From Candidatus Erabacter solicola (GTDB lineage Bacteria; Vulcanimicrobiota; Vulcanimicrobiia; Vulcanimicrobiales; Vulcanimicrobiaceae): a stretch of 36,350 bases of DNA. The stretch spans positions 1 through 36,350 of the forward strand of contig PLDY01000034.1 of assembly GCA_003136895.1 (NCBI GenBank), given 5' to 3'. How positions within the stretch are numbered: the stretch's first letter is position 1; each line of letters opens with the position of its first letter. Below the pieces are notes generated by a model. It was not told the DNA's origin and ran no database searches. It saw nothing but the letters and a program-made list of their open reading frames with translations. The position numbers were made by a program, and so were the translations under genes. Positions 11,004 to 18,620 of the stretch are shown here, piece after piece.

Positions 11004-12087
11004 TTGGCGTATATGTCCCTATCGGAATCGACACGTAAAGAATGATCGCGTACGAACCATCGTCCTTCTCGGTGTACGTGCGATGGTTGCCGTTGGCAGA
11101 CGCTTCGGTCTTACTATGCAGCGTTTGCCAGTGGACGCTCCACGAGACGTTCGTCGGATCGAGGGTTGAATCGATGGCCAGCGTCGTGTTTCCATCTTGG
11201 CCTGACAATTCGAGGTGATCGAATCGCCACCCGGCCGGCAGGTGCACTTGCCAGGTATCGTTGCCCGAGTCCGACGCCGTCTGAATGTGTTCGGCCCACA
11301 AGCAACTGGTCGTCCAACTGCAGAGGTCCGCGGCGCCGCAATCCTCGGTCAGCGGATGAGCGCCCCGTCCACAGGACCAACTGGTTCCCTGCGTGCTCAC
11401 TTCGAGCACCTGGCGCTGTGCCACGAAACTCATTCGCGCGGAGGACGAAACAGTCTGTCCCGTGCCCTTATCGTGCAGGCCCATCGTCGTAGCCGGTCGC
11501 TGAAGACGAATGTCGACAGCTTGATCGAGCGCGCGGGTGATGGCTGGAATCTTTGCGGTGACCGATTGATCCGTCCATGTCAGCACGACCAGGCTCACCG
11601 CGCCCTTCTCGTTGGGGAAGTTTCCGAGCATCTTTATCTGACCGGCCGGCGGACCGAAACACGCGCCGGTGGCCGTGATCGTTCCGCCGGGGGTCACGTC
11701 GCCGCTGACGCGCGCCAATTGCAGCGGGTGCTGATCGCAATAATGCGCGTCGGCGTAGCGTTGGGCGGCGCCGCTCGCCGCTACAATCGTGTCCTGCCGG
11801 ACACCCGCCAGCGCGATCGCGGTTTGGCGTAATCGAAACGTGCGCCTCGGCACCGCGGCGAGCGCCGCGAACTGTGCTTTCAAAGCGGTGCTCGAAGTGC
11901 TCCTCGCCGATAGCGACCCGGTGCTTCGAATCTGCGCGGCCGCGGTGCCGGCCGGGGCCGGAGTCAATACCGGTGGCCCGGCGCCTGCGCCGCTCGGCGC
12001 CGAGGCGAACAACACGATTGCGAGCGCCGTCAAGAGAGCGGCGGGGCGGCGAAAAATCCGCGTCTGCAATTGGTCCCAGGTGAACAA
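10990..12087 (-). CDS. Secreted protein with possible IPT/TIG-like domain (first of a pair)
   Basis: 365 residues from TTG at 12085-12087, supported by GGGAG about 8 nt upstream. A basic N terminus and hydrophobic core form a signal peptide ending near residue 36, followed by an Ala/Thr/Ser-rich linker with PPVLTPAP. The segment around residues 125-200 (VSGDVTPGGTITATGACFG, then VVLTWTDQSVTAKIP) looks like an IPT/TIG immunoglobulin-like fold as found in surface proteins. The C-terminal part holds several Cys and Trp (WSCGRG, DCGAADLCSWTTSCLW) suggesting disulfides. No enzyme motif was seen. It is coupled by overlap to the following secreted gene. Confidence 0.8.
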   Translation of the reverse strand: MFTWDQLQTRIFRRPAALLTALAIVLFASAPSGAGAGPPVLTPAPAGTAAAQIRSTGSLSARSTSSTALKAQFAALAAVPRRTFRLRQTAIALAGVRQDTIVAASGAAQRYADAHYCDQHPLQLARVSGDVTPGGTITATGACFGPPAGQIKMLGNFPNEKGAVSLVVLTWTDQSVTAKIPAITRALDQAVDIRLQRPATTMGLHDKGTGQTVSSSARMSFVAQRQVLEVSTQGTSWSCGRGAHPLTEDCGAADLCSWTTSCLWAEHIQTASDSGNDTWQVHLPAGWRFDHLELSGQDGNTTLAIDSTLDPTNVSWSVHWQTLHSKTEASANGNHRTYTEKDDGSYAIILYVSIPIGTYTPSAAV

Positions 12088-12153
12088 ATCCGGTGCTCCC
12101 AGCCGCGTCGCGACGATCGATTGCCGATGCCGCCTTGGGCTTCAGTCTCGATT

Positions 12154-12202
12154 GTCGCAGTTGCGACGAATCACCCGCAAGGGCCAAGGCTACTTGGGTG
12201 AT
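12154..12202. promoter_or_regulatory. Two adjacent dyads in a divergent intergenic region
   Basis: GTCGCA-GT-TGCGAC (12154-12167) is a perfect 6-bp inverted repeat flanked by GATT and GAATC, which extend the symmetry. Right beside it, ATCACCC-GC-AAG (12170-12181) pairs with CTT-GGGTGAT (12193-12202). Both lie between divergently oriented genes starting at 12087 (minus) and 12271 (plus). They could be operators or leader hairpins; no regulator is identifiable. Confidence 0.35.
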
Positions 12203-12270
12203 GGACTCGTATCAGAGCTTGTACGATCCGATGACGATCGACACCCCACGCGCTCCCCGGGAGGCACGGG

Positions 12271-12756
12271 ATGAAAATATTCGCTACGCTCAGCCTTCTC
12301 ATCGCCGTCCTAGCGCTGACGCCGGTGACGGCGAAGGCCGGCCCGGTATCGGATCAAAAGAAGGCGTATAAAGCGATCGGCATCGACGTCGGCAAAAACA
12401 AGCCCGCGCTCTGCCGGCTTCTCTCGAAGAGCGAGGTTGAAAGAGTCGTCGGGAAACCCGTGCGCGACGGAACCTCGGCCGGACCGGTCATCGCCGGATG
12501 CGCCTGGCACGCCGCCGACGGTTCGAACGACGGCCTGCTCGTGACGCGCCAGTCGCGCGATGGCTGGTACCCGCCGGCCACGTCGAAGTTCTATAAGAAG
12601 GTCAGCGGCATCGGCGAGCAAGCCTATTCAAATTACTCGGAGGTCGGTTACGAGGCCGCTGCTCTGAGCGCGAAAGGCGTCACCGGCGTTTTGATCAGCG
12701 GCAAGGGAACCATCAAAGCTGCGATCGATACGCTGCGCATCGTTCTGAAGCGTTAG
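12271..12756 (+). CDS. Small secreted DUF3558-like protein
   Basis: 161 residues from ATG 12271 with GGGAGG at 12259-12264. A signal peptide (about residues 1-23) precedes a compact domain. The pattern ALCRLLSKSEVERVVGKPV followed by a second Cys in AGCAWHA and a C-terminal helix (TIKAAIDTLRIVLKR) matches the DUF3558/small lipoprotein-like layout, in which a Cys before LLS and a C-x-W form a disulfide. There is no lipobox. It runs divergently from the secreted pair upstream and convergent to the dehydrogenase gene that ends 2 nt after it. Function unknown. Confidence 0.8.
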   Translation: MKIFATLSLLIAVLALTPVTAKAGPVSDQKKAYKAIGIDVGKNKPALCRLLSKSEVERVVGKPVRDGTSAGPVIAGCAWHAADGSNDGLLVTRQSRDGWYPPATSKFYKKVSGIGEQAYSNYSEVGYEAAALSAKGVTGVLISGKGTIKAAIDTLRIVLKR

Positions 12757-12757
12757 T

Positions 12758-13831
12758 TCAGGCCGGGACTGCGGCGAGAGCTTCGCAAACCGCTCGAGTG
12801 ACGGCGGCGGTCTTCGCGCTGCCGCCGAGATCGGCGGTTCGCGGCCCGGACTCCGTTACACGTTCGATCGCCCGCATCAAACGCCCGGCCGCGGCAGCCT
12901 CGCCGAGATGCTCGAGCATCATCACGGCGCTCCAAAACGCGCCGATCGGATTGGCGAGCCCGCGGCCCATGATGTCGAACGCCGACCCGTGGATGGGTTC
13001 GAACATCGACGGAAAGCGCCGTTCGGGGTCGAGGTTCGCGGTCGGCGCGATGCCGATCGAGCCGGCCAGCGCCGCGGCCAGGTCGGAGAGAATATCGGCG
13101 TGCAGATTGGTCGCGACGACGACGTCGATCGTTTTCGGCTTCAAGGTCATGCGAACGGTCATTGCGTCGACCAACTCTTTATCGACGGTGACGCCGGCGC
13201 ACTCGCGCCCGATTTCGGCCGCGATCTCGTCCCAGAGCACCATGCCGTGCCGTTGCGCGTTCGATTTCGTGACGACCGTAAGATGTTTGCGCGGCCGCTT
13301 GCTCGCGAGCTCGAACGCGAAGCGCATGATCCGCTCGACGCCGTGACGCGTGAAGACCGCCGTCTCCATGGCGGTCTCCTCCGGCAGTCCGCGGTGCGCG
13401 CGGCCGCCGACGCCGGCGTACTCGCCTTCGCTGTTCTCTCGAACGATCACCCAATCCAGATCTCCCGGCGCGCAGTCGCGCAGCGGACTCGAGAGACCCG
13501 GTAAGATGCGCGTCGGCCGAACGTTCGCGTACTGATCGAAGCCCTGACAGATCGCGATTCGCAGACCCCACAACGTGATGTGATCGGGAACATCCGGGCT
13601 GCCCACTGCCCCGAAGTAGATCGCATCGAACGGACGCAACGTTGCGAGCCCGTCCTCCGGCATCATGCGCCCGTGCTTGCCGTAGTACGCCGAACCCCAA
13701 TCGAAGTGCGCGACATCGAGCCGGAAGCCGCCGTCGCTCCGTTGCAGCGATTCGAGCACGGTCAGGCCCGCGGCAATCACTTCGATCCCGATGCCGTCGC
13801 CGGGGATGGCCGCGATACGGTACGTGCGCAT
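12758..13831 (-). CDS. Tartrate / D-malate dehydrogenase (decarboxylating), IPMDH family
   Basis: 357 residues, the usual family length. It is a Mg/Mn- and NAD-dependent beta-decarboxylating dehydrogenase. Motifs include IPGDGIGIEV at the N terminus, YANVRPTRILPG with substrate-binding Arg, the ENSEGEYAGVGGR loop, TKSNAQRHGM, the metal-binding ATNLHADILSDLAAALAG, and FEPIHGSAFDIMGRGLANPIG. The VRENSEGEYAGVGGRAHRG and DQYANVRP patterns fit tartrate dehydrogenase/D-malate dehydrogenase (TtuC/DmlA) better than LeuB or isocitrate dehydrogenase. It is the last gene of an operon with tdh and an M20 peptidase, 36 nt after the latter, suggesting catabolism of hydroxy acids and amino acids. The exact substrate is not decided by sequence. 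Confidence 0.88.
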   Translation of the reverse strand: MRTYRIAAIPGDGIGIEVIAAGLTVLESLQRSDGGFRLDVAHFDWGSAYYGKHGRMMPEDGLATLRPFDAIYFGAVGSPDVPDHITLWGLRIAICQGFDQYANVRPTRILPGLSSPLRDCAPGDLDWVIVRENSEGEYAGVGGRAHRGLPEETAMETAVFTRHGVERIMRFAFELASKRPRKHLTVVTKSNAQRHGMVLWDEIAAEIGRECAGVTVDKELVDAMTVRMTLKPKTIDVVVATNLHADILSDLAAALAGSIGIAPTANLDPERRFPSMFEPIHGSAFDIMGRGLANPIGAFWSAVMMLEHLGEAAAAGRLMRAIERVTESGPRTADLGGSAKTAAVTRAVCEALAAVPA

Positions 13832-13867
13832 GCGTCTCTATCGCGTCTCGATGGCGCGAGGCCCTTC

Positions 13868-15265
13868 TTACGAGCGAGCGCGAGCCGGCGGCGTCTCGCC
13901 GAGGTCCCAAAAGAGCGCCGTCATCAGTCGCAGCGCCTCCCGCGCAACCGGAGCGAGCAGATGCTCGTCCACCGCGTGCTGCGAGCACGCCGGATACGAG
14001 TGTGGAATCCAAATCGTGGGCAAGCCCAAGAGCGTGGCGAAGATGTCGTTGGGAAGCGAGCCACCGAGATTTGGTAGCACCACGACGTCTTTGCCGGTCG
14101 ACGCCGCGATCGAGTCCGCCGCCCACCGCACCCAGGGATGATCGGGATCGAGCCGCGTCGCCGGAAAGTAGCCTTTCTCGGTGCGACGGATCTCGACGCC
14201 CGCGAAGCCTCGATCGTCGAGATGCCGGCGTAATGCCGGCAAGAATCCGTCGGGGTCCACGCCGACGACAAAGCGCATCGCGCAGTGCGCGCGCGCCGTG
14301 GGTGGAATCGCGTTGACCGGGCGCTCGGGATTGCCCGTGACGAATGCGAGCGTCTCGAACGTGTTCCAACCGATGACCTTCTCGGCCGTCGTAAGCCCCC
14401 GTTCGCCCCACTCCGGGTCGATCTTCGGGCCGTCGCCGCCTTCGCCGATCGTCACGCCGCGCAACAACTCGCGAATCCGCGCCGGAAGTTCCGGCGGCAA
14501 CCAGCCATCGACCAAGATTTTTCCGCGCGCCGTGGTGATGCTGGCGAGCGCGTGCGCCAAGACGATCCCCGGATTGGCGAGCGCGCCGCCCCAATTGCCC
14601 GAATGATGCGCGCCTTCGCGCAGGTTGACGATGAGATCGAAGTTGAGCGCCCCGCGCGCGCCGAGAAAGATCGTCGGACGCTCGGCGTTGACGCGCGGCC
14701 CGTCCGACGCGATGAAGATATCGGCGCGCAGGCGCTCGCGTTCGCGTTCGCAGATCGCGCGCAGCCCAGGCGAGCCGACCTCTTCGCCCGTCTCGATCAG
14801 GATCTTACAGTTGAAGCCGAGTTTGCCGCGCGTTTGCAGTACCGCATTGAGCGCACCGAAGTTGATCGAGTGCTGCCCCTTGTTGTCGGCCGTGCCGCGT
14901 CCGTACATGCGATCGCCGATACGCGTGAGTTTCCAGGGTGAGCGTCCGTCGCTCCACTTGCCTTCCATGCCCAAGACGACGTCACCGTGCCCGTACGACA
15001 ACACGGTCGGCAACGTCACGTCCTCGTTGCGCTCCGCGATGAGGAACTCTCCGGCGCCGGCCGGATTCTCCAGGAGCGTGCACGTGAAGCCCAAGCGCTC
15101 GAGCGAGGGGCGAATCTCGTTCTCCAGATACGAACGGAGAACGCCGGCACGATCGCTCGCCTGACTCTCGGTCGGAATAGCGACGCGGCGCGCGAGATCC
15201 TCGGCGAATCGGCCTCCGTCAAAATACGCGGTGACGCACTCGCGCGCCGCCGGCTTACCCGTCAC
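13868..15265 (-). CDS. M20 family metallopeptidase / amidohydrolase
   Basis: 465 residues from GTG at 15263-15265, which overlaps the tdh stop as GTGA; upstream residues in the open frame are shadow of tdh. Di-zinc ligands are visible: His and Asp in SYGHGDVV, the bridging Asp in GRGTADNKGQ, the catalytic Glu pair in TGEEVGSPG, the Asp of ASDGPR, and the last His in PHSYPACSQHAVDEHL. A dimerisation insertion lies between (LGARGALNFDLIVN...HSGNWGG). This resembles the dipeptidase/ArgE-DapE-CPG2 group but the substrate is open. Placement between tdh and a TtuC/DmlA-like enzyme suggests a role in peptide or amino-acid catabolism. Confidence 0.9.
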   Translation of the reverse strand: MTGKPAARECVTAYFDGGRFAEDLARRVAIPTESQASDRAGVLRSYLENEIRPSLERLGFTCTLLENPAGAGEFLIAERNEDVTLPTVLSYGHGDVVLGMEGKWSDGRSPWKLTRIGDRMYGRGTADNKGQHSINFGALNAVLQTRGKLGFNCKILIETGEEVGSPGLRAICERERERLRADIFIASDGPRVNAERPTIFLGARGALNFDLIVNLREGAHHSGNWGGALANPGIVLAHALASITTARGKILVDGWLPPELPARIRELLRGVTIGEGGDGPKIDPEWGERGLTTAEKVIGWNTFETLAFVTGNPERPVNAIPPTARAHCAMRFVVGVDPDGFLPALRRHLDDRGFAGVEIRRTEKGYFPATRLDPDHPWVRWAADSIAASTGKDVVVLPNLGGSLPNDIFATLLGLPTIWIPHSYPACSQHAVDEHLLAPVAREALRLMTALFWDLGETPPARARS

Positions 15266-16299
15266 TTCGATTCGACGTCGAGCACGATCTTGGCGGCGCG
15301 TCCGGTACTCATCAGCTCGAACGCGTCGGCGAACGATTCGAAGGGCAGAATGTGGGTGATGATCGGACGCAGGTCGACGCGTCCGCTGGCGACCAGCGCC
15401 TCGGTCTGATACCACGTTTCGAACATCTTGCGACCGTTGATACCGAGCACGGTGAGTCCTTTGAAGATGATACGTTCTGCGAGGTTGATCTTGACGTCGT
15501 CGGGCGGAATGCCGAGCAACGCGGCGCGGCCACCGTTGCGCAACATGTGCAAGCCTGCGTCGATCGCAGCGCCGCTACCCGACATCTCGAGTAACACATC
15601 GGCGCCGTGACCCTTGGTGCGCCGCAATATCTCGTCGATCAAGTTGGGATCCTCGGCATGGAAGACGGCGTCGGCGCCCAATCGTTCGGCCAATTCGAGT
15701 TTCTGCTGATTGACGTCGATGGCGAAAACGAGCGCCGCGCCCGCGGCGCGCGAAACCGGAATCGCCATCAAGCCGATCGATCCGACCCCGCTGACCACAA
15801 CGCTCTTGGTGCTGACGCCGGCCGCCATTACCGTGTGCACCGCGTTCCCGAGCGGATCGAAGATCGCCGCGATCTCGTCGGGGATCGATGGATCGAGTTT
15901 CCAGACGTTCGCGGCCGGCATCGCTATATAGGTGGCAAACGCGCCATCGATATCGACGCCTATGATCTTGACGTGCTCGCAGATGTGCGCTTCGCCCGTG
16001 CGGCAGAGCAGGCACGTTCCGCACGAGACGTGGCCCTCGGCCGAGACGCGCTCGCCGGGGGCTAGTGACGAAACCGCATTCCCGACCGCGGCGACCGTGC
16101 CCATGAACTCGTGACCGACGATCAGCGGCGGCTTGATGCGACGCTGCGCCCAGGTGTCCCAGCGAAAGATGTGCTGATCGGTCCCGCAGATGCCCGCCTT
16201 CAAAACACGGATGAGCACGTCGGACGGGCCGAGCGCGGGCACGCGAGCTTCGACCAGATCGAACCCGGCCTTCGCGCCGGTTTTCGACAGAGCGCGCAT
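15262..16299 (-). CDS. tdh: L-threonine 3-dehydrogenase (zinc MDR)
   Basis: 345 residues, the normal Tdh length. It oxidises L-threonine to 2-amino-3-ketobutyrate with NAD. Catalytic zinc residues are Cys38 (GICGTDQH), His63 and Glu64 (VGHEFMG). The structural zinc is held by Cys93, Cys96, Cys99 and Cys107. The nucleotide fold has GVGSIGLMAI. ICGTDQHIFRWDTWAQ and FDPLGNAVHT are typical of bacterial Tdh. No kbl (glycine C-acetyltransferase), the usual partner, lies in the window; here the genes downstream are an M20 peptidase and a decarboxylating dehydrogenase. The first gene of the operon, with AGGCG about 9 nt upstream of ATG 16299. Confidence 0.92.
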   Translation of the reverse strand: MRALSKTGAKAGFDLVEARVPALGPSDVLIRVLKAGICGTDQHIFRWDTWAQRRIKPPLIVGHEFMGTVAAVGNAVSSLAPGERVSAEGHVSCGTCLLCRTGEAHICEHVKIIGVDIDGAFATYIAMPAANVWKLDPSIPDEIAAIFDPLGNAVHTVMAAGVSTKSVVVSGVGSIGLMAIPVSRAAGAALVFAIDVNQQKLELAERLGADAVFHAEDPNLIDEILRRTKGHGADVLLEMSGSGAAIDAGLHMLRNGGRAALLGIPPDDVKINLAERIIFKGLTVLGINGRKMFETWYQTEALVASGRVDLRPIITHILPFESFADAFELMSTGRAAKIVLDVESK

Positions 16300-16493
16300 G
16301 GTTGAATCGCCTGAAATGACCGGCCTCGTATCCTTGAAAAGTGAGCGAACTGGTCTATCGCGTTATTGGGTCAAATCCCCGCGTGGCCCGCCGCGGGTCT
16401 TGCGTTTCCGACGAATATGACCCCAAGTCACGGTCGCCCAGACCGCTGACGACGCCTGGCGCGGCGGACGCCCCTTCCGGCTCCGCAAGATCG

Positions 16494-16677
16494 ATGCGGA
16501 TCCCGAACCTGTTCGGAACGTCCCTGCGGGCTGAGGTGCTCGCACTCATCGAACGCGAGCCGCGGTACACGATCCCGTCGTCGTCGGCGGGCGTACCGCG
16601 CGCTCGACGTCGACATGATTATCGTCGGCGGCGTCGACAAGTCGGGGCCGGTGATACGTAGTCTCTTATTGTTCTAA
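16494..16677 (+). pseudogene. Possible relic of an HTH-nucleotidyltransferase gene
   Basis: Starting at ATG 16494, one frame reads PNLFGTSLRAEVLALIERE, like the N-terminal helix of small HTH proteins fused to a nucleotidyltransferase domain. A different frame then reads ALDVDMIIVGGVDKSG to a stop at 16675-16677, like the D-x-D strand of such nucleotidyltransferases. Together they would be the two ends of one gene joined by an internal deletion with a frame change. The region lies next to tRNA-Val. The homology is short and from memory, so this is tentative; the alternative is plain intergenic DNA between tdh and the tRNA. Confidence 0.3.
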
Positions 16678-16679
16678 AA

Positions 16680-16752
16680 TGGGCGATGACGGGATCGAAC
16701 CGCCGACCATCACCGTGTAAAGGTGCCGCTCTCCCAGCTGAGCTAATCGCCC
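16680..16752 (-). tRNA. tRNA-Val (anticodon TAC)
   Basis: The minus strand folds as a complete cloverleaf. The acceptor GGGCGAT (5' end at 16752) pairs with ATCGCCC (16681-16687), with discriminator A at 16680. D arm GCTC/GAGC, anticodon loop TTTACAC with TAC reading valine codons, and T arm GGCGG-TTCGATC-CCGTC. The anticodon stem has one mismatch at its outer pair. CCA is not encoded. The 73-nt length is standard. Confidence 0.95.
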
Positions 16753-16771
16753 GCAAACCTGCGCAGAGCTC

Positions 16772-16802
16772 GTTCGAGGGTCACCCGAACGCCCCCTCGA
16801 AC
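16772..16802 (+). promoter_or_regulatory. Inverted repeat upstream of the DUF885 gene
   Basis: GTTCGAGGG (16772-16780) and CCCTCGAAC (16794-16802) are perfect 9-bp inverted repeats around a 13-nt spacer, located between the tRNA-Val 5' end and the DUF885 start at 16836. It could be an operator or a leader hairpin. There is no T-run, so an intrinsic terminator is unlikely. Confidence 0.4.
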
Positions 16803-16835
16803 TCGGGAGCCGTCGTCTTATTGGAGGTTGCTCTC

Positions 16836-18620
16836 GTGCGTCTTTCCCGTTGTGCCGCGCTCCTCGCACTCGTTGCATTACTGCTGCAAGGCGCGCCGTC
16901 GTACGCGCAGCGTTCCGCCACCGCGTCACGCCTTCAGTCACTGGCGCGCGAGATGACGTTCGCGTGGGCGAAGTCGCACCCGCTCGTGGCGACGGGTCTC
17001 GGCTTGACCGGCGAAGACGGCGATCTCGACCGGCCGTCTCCGGCGGCTCGACGGGCGGATCTTGCACAGGTTCGGATGTGGGAGCGAGCGCTGGCCGCAA
17101 TTCCACTTGCAAACGCAGCCTTGGTCGATCGTGACGACGCGCTGCTCCTGCGCGCGCAACTCGTCGGCATGGAGCGCGGATATACGGTCTACCGCACCGA
17201 CCAAAAAGATTATTCTGCGCCGGCGCAAGCAATTCTCAACGCCATCTTCACGCAATTCATCCACTTGCCCGTGCCGGGCGAGAACGGCGCGAGCGCTGCG
17301 GATCGAGCGACGGCGTGGGTAAATATCATCTCGCGCATGCAGAAGTCTCCCGCGTACATCATCGCGGCGCAGCACCTGGTCACGACCCCGGGCCGGCTCT
17401 TCGGTGTCGTCGGCGCTTCGCAACTGGCGGGCGCGCCGGACTTCTTCAACGGCGCGCTCAGCGATGCGGCCAAGCAACAACTCTCCGCCACGCAGCTTGC
17501 GACGTTCAGGAGCGCGCGCAATGCGCTGGTCGCGACGATCGCGGCGACCAAAGCCTATATCGGCGCTCATGCCGCGGCGTGGCCCGAAAACTACGCCATG
17601 GGCGGCGCGGCTTATGACGCGATGCTGCGCGACGAACAGCTCCTACCCTTCAATGCAGATGATGTCGTGCGCATGGGCCAGGACGAACTGGCGCACGGCT
17701 GGGCCGAGCAGATCTGGCTCGAGCACGAAGCAGTCGTCCGCGGCACGACGCTGGGAGCCGCGAGCGGCGGCGGCATGGCGCCCTCGGGTCCGGCGATCGT
17801 TCCCTACTACCGCGCGCGCATCGCCGAGCTGGCCGACTTCGTCAAGACGCACGATATCGTCACGGTTCCCGCTTGGCTCGGCACGATACAAGTCATCGAG
17901 ACCCCGAAGTTCTTGCAACCGGTGCAGCCGGGAGCATCGATGAACTCCCCGCGGCTCTTTTCTAAAGAGACCACGGGCTTCTACTTTATCACGCCGCCGA
18001 AATCGCTCGCGGCGGCAGCCGCGCGACTCGATCTCTACCAAGATTTCGATCGCGATCGCATCTGGTCGACGGCCGCGCATGAAGCCATGCCCGGACACTA
18101 CCTCCAGCTCTCGATCGCGCGGCGTCATCCCGACTTCGTGCGGCGCATCCAAGGCAGCGGCGTCTTCGCCGAAGGCTGGGCCTACTACGGCGAAGAGATG
18201 TTCGTTCGCCTCGGACTCTACGGCGACGATCTCGACGGACGCCTCGACGTCGCGCAATGGGAGCGCATTCGCGGCGCTCGCGCGATCACCGATGCGAAAC
18301 TGGCGAGCGGAACGTGGTCGTATCGCCGCGCGGCGGATTTCTTCGCGCGAGAGACGGGCGCAACCAAGGATCAGGCCGACGCGGCCGTCGCCGGAATCGC
18401 ACTCGGCCCGGGATACGTCATTTCGTACACCGTCGGACGTTTTCAACTCGAGAATCTCTTAACCGAATACCGGCGCCGGATGGGCAAGCATGCCTCGTTG
18501 CACGATTTTCACGATCGTCTGATGTCGTACGGCACGACGCCCTTCGCGATCGTAACGCCGGAGTTGCTCGCCGATCTGACCAAGCCGGTCGCTCAGGTAC
18601 GCGCCGCCGCGCATTACTAA
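16836..18620 (+). CDS. Secreted DUF885 family protein (putative metallopeptidase-like)
   Basis: 594 residues from GTG 16836 with GGAGG at 16823-16827; the open frame extends back into the tRNA but that part is not coding. The signal peptide has a hydrophobic core LLALVALLLQ and cleavage near SYAQ (about residue 27). The mature part is mostly helical and contains AAHEAMPGHYLQ with His415, Glu416 and His421, the HExxPGH motif that defines DUF885 and suggests a zinc-hydrolase fold. A second conserved block FAEGWAYYGEEM follows. The C terminus has the GPGYVISYTVGRFQLENL segment typical of the family. Converges on the nuclease-helicase gene, with stop codons overlapping by 3 nt. Confidence 0.9.
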   Translation: MRLSRCAALLALVALLLQGAPSYAQRSATASRLQSLAREMTFAWAKSHPLVATGLGLTGEDGDLDRPSPAARRADLAQVRMWERALAAIPLANAALVDRDDALLLRAQLVGMERGYTVYRTDQKDYSAPAQAILNAIFTQFIHLPVPGENGASAADRATAWVNIISRMQKSPAYIIAAQHLVTTPGRLFGVVGASQLAGAPDFFNGALSDAAKQQLSATQLATFRSARNALVATIAATKAYIGAHAAAWPENYAMGGAAYDAMLRDEQLLPFNADDVVRMGQDELAHGWAEQIWLEHEAVVRGTTLGAASGGGMAPSGPAIVPYYRARIAELADFVKTHDIVTVPAWLGTIQVIETPKFLQPVQPGASMNSPRLFSKETTGFYFITPPKSLAAAAARLDLYQDFDRDRIWSTAAHEAMPGHYLQLSIARRHPDFVRRIQGSGVFAEGWAYYGEEMFVRLGLYGDDLDGRLDVAQWERIRGARAITDAKLASGTWSYRRAADFFARETGATKDQADAAVAGIALGPGYVISYTVGRFQLENLLTEYRRRMGKHASLHDFHDRLMSYGTTPFAIVTPELLADLTKPVAQVRAAAHY

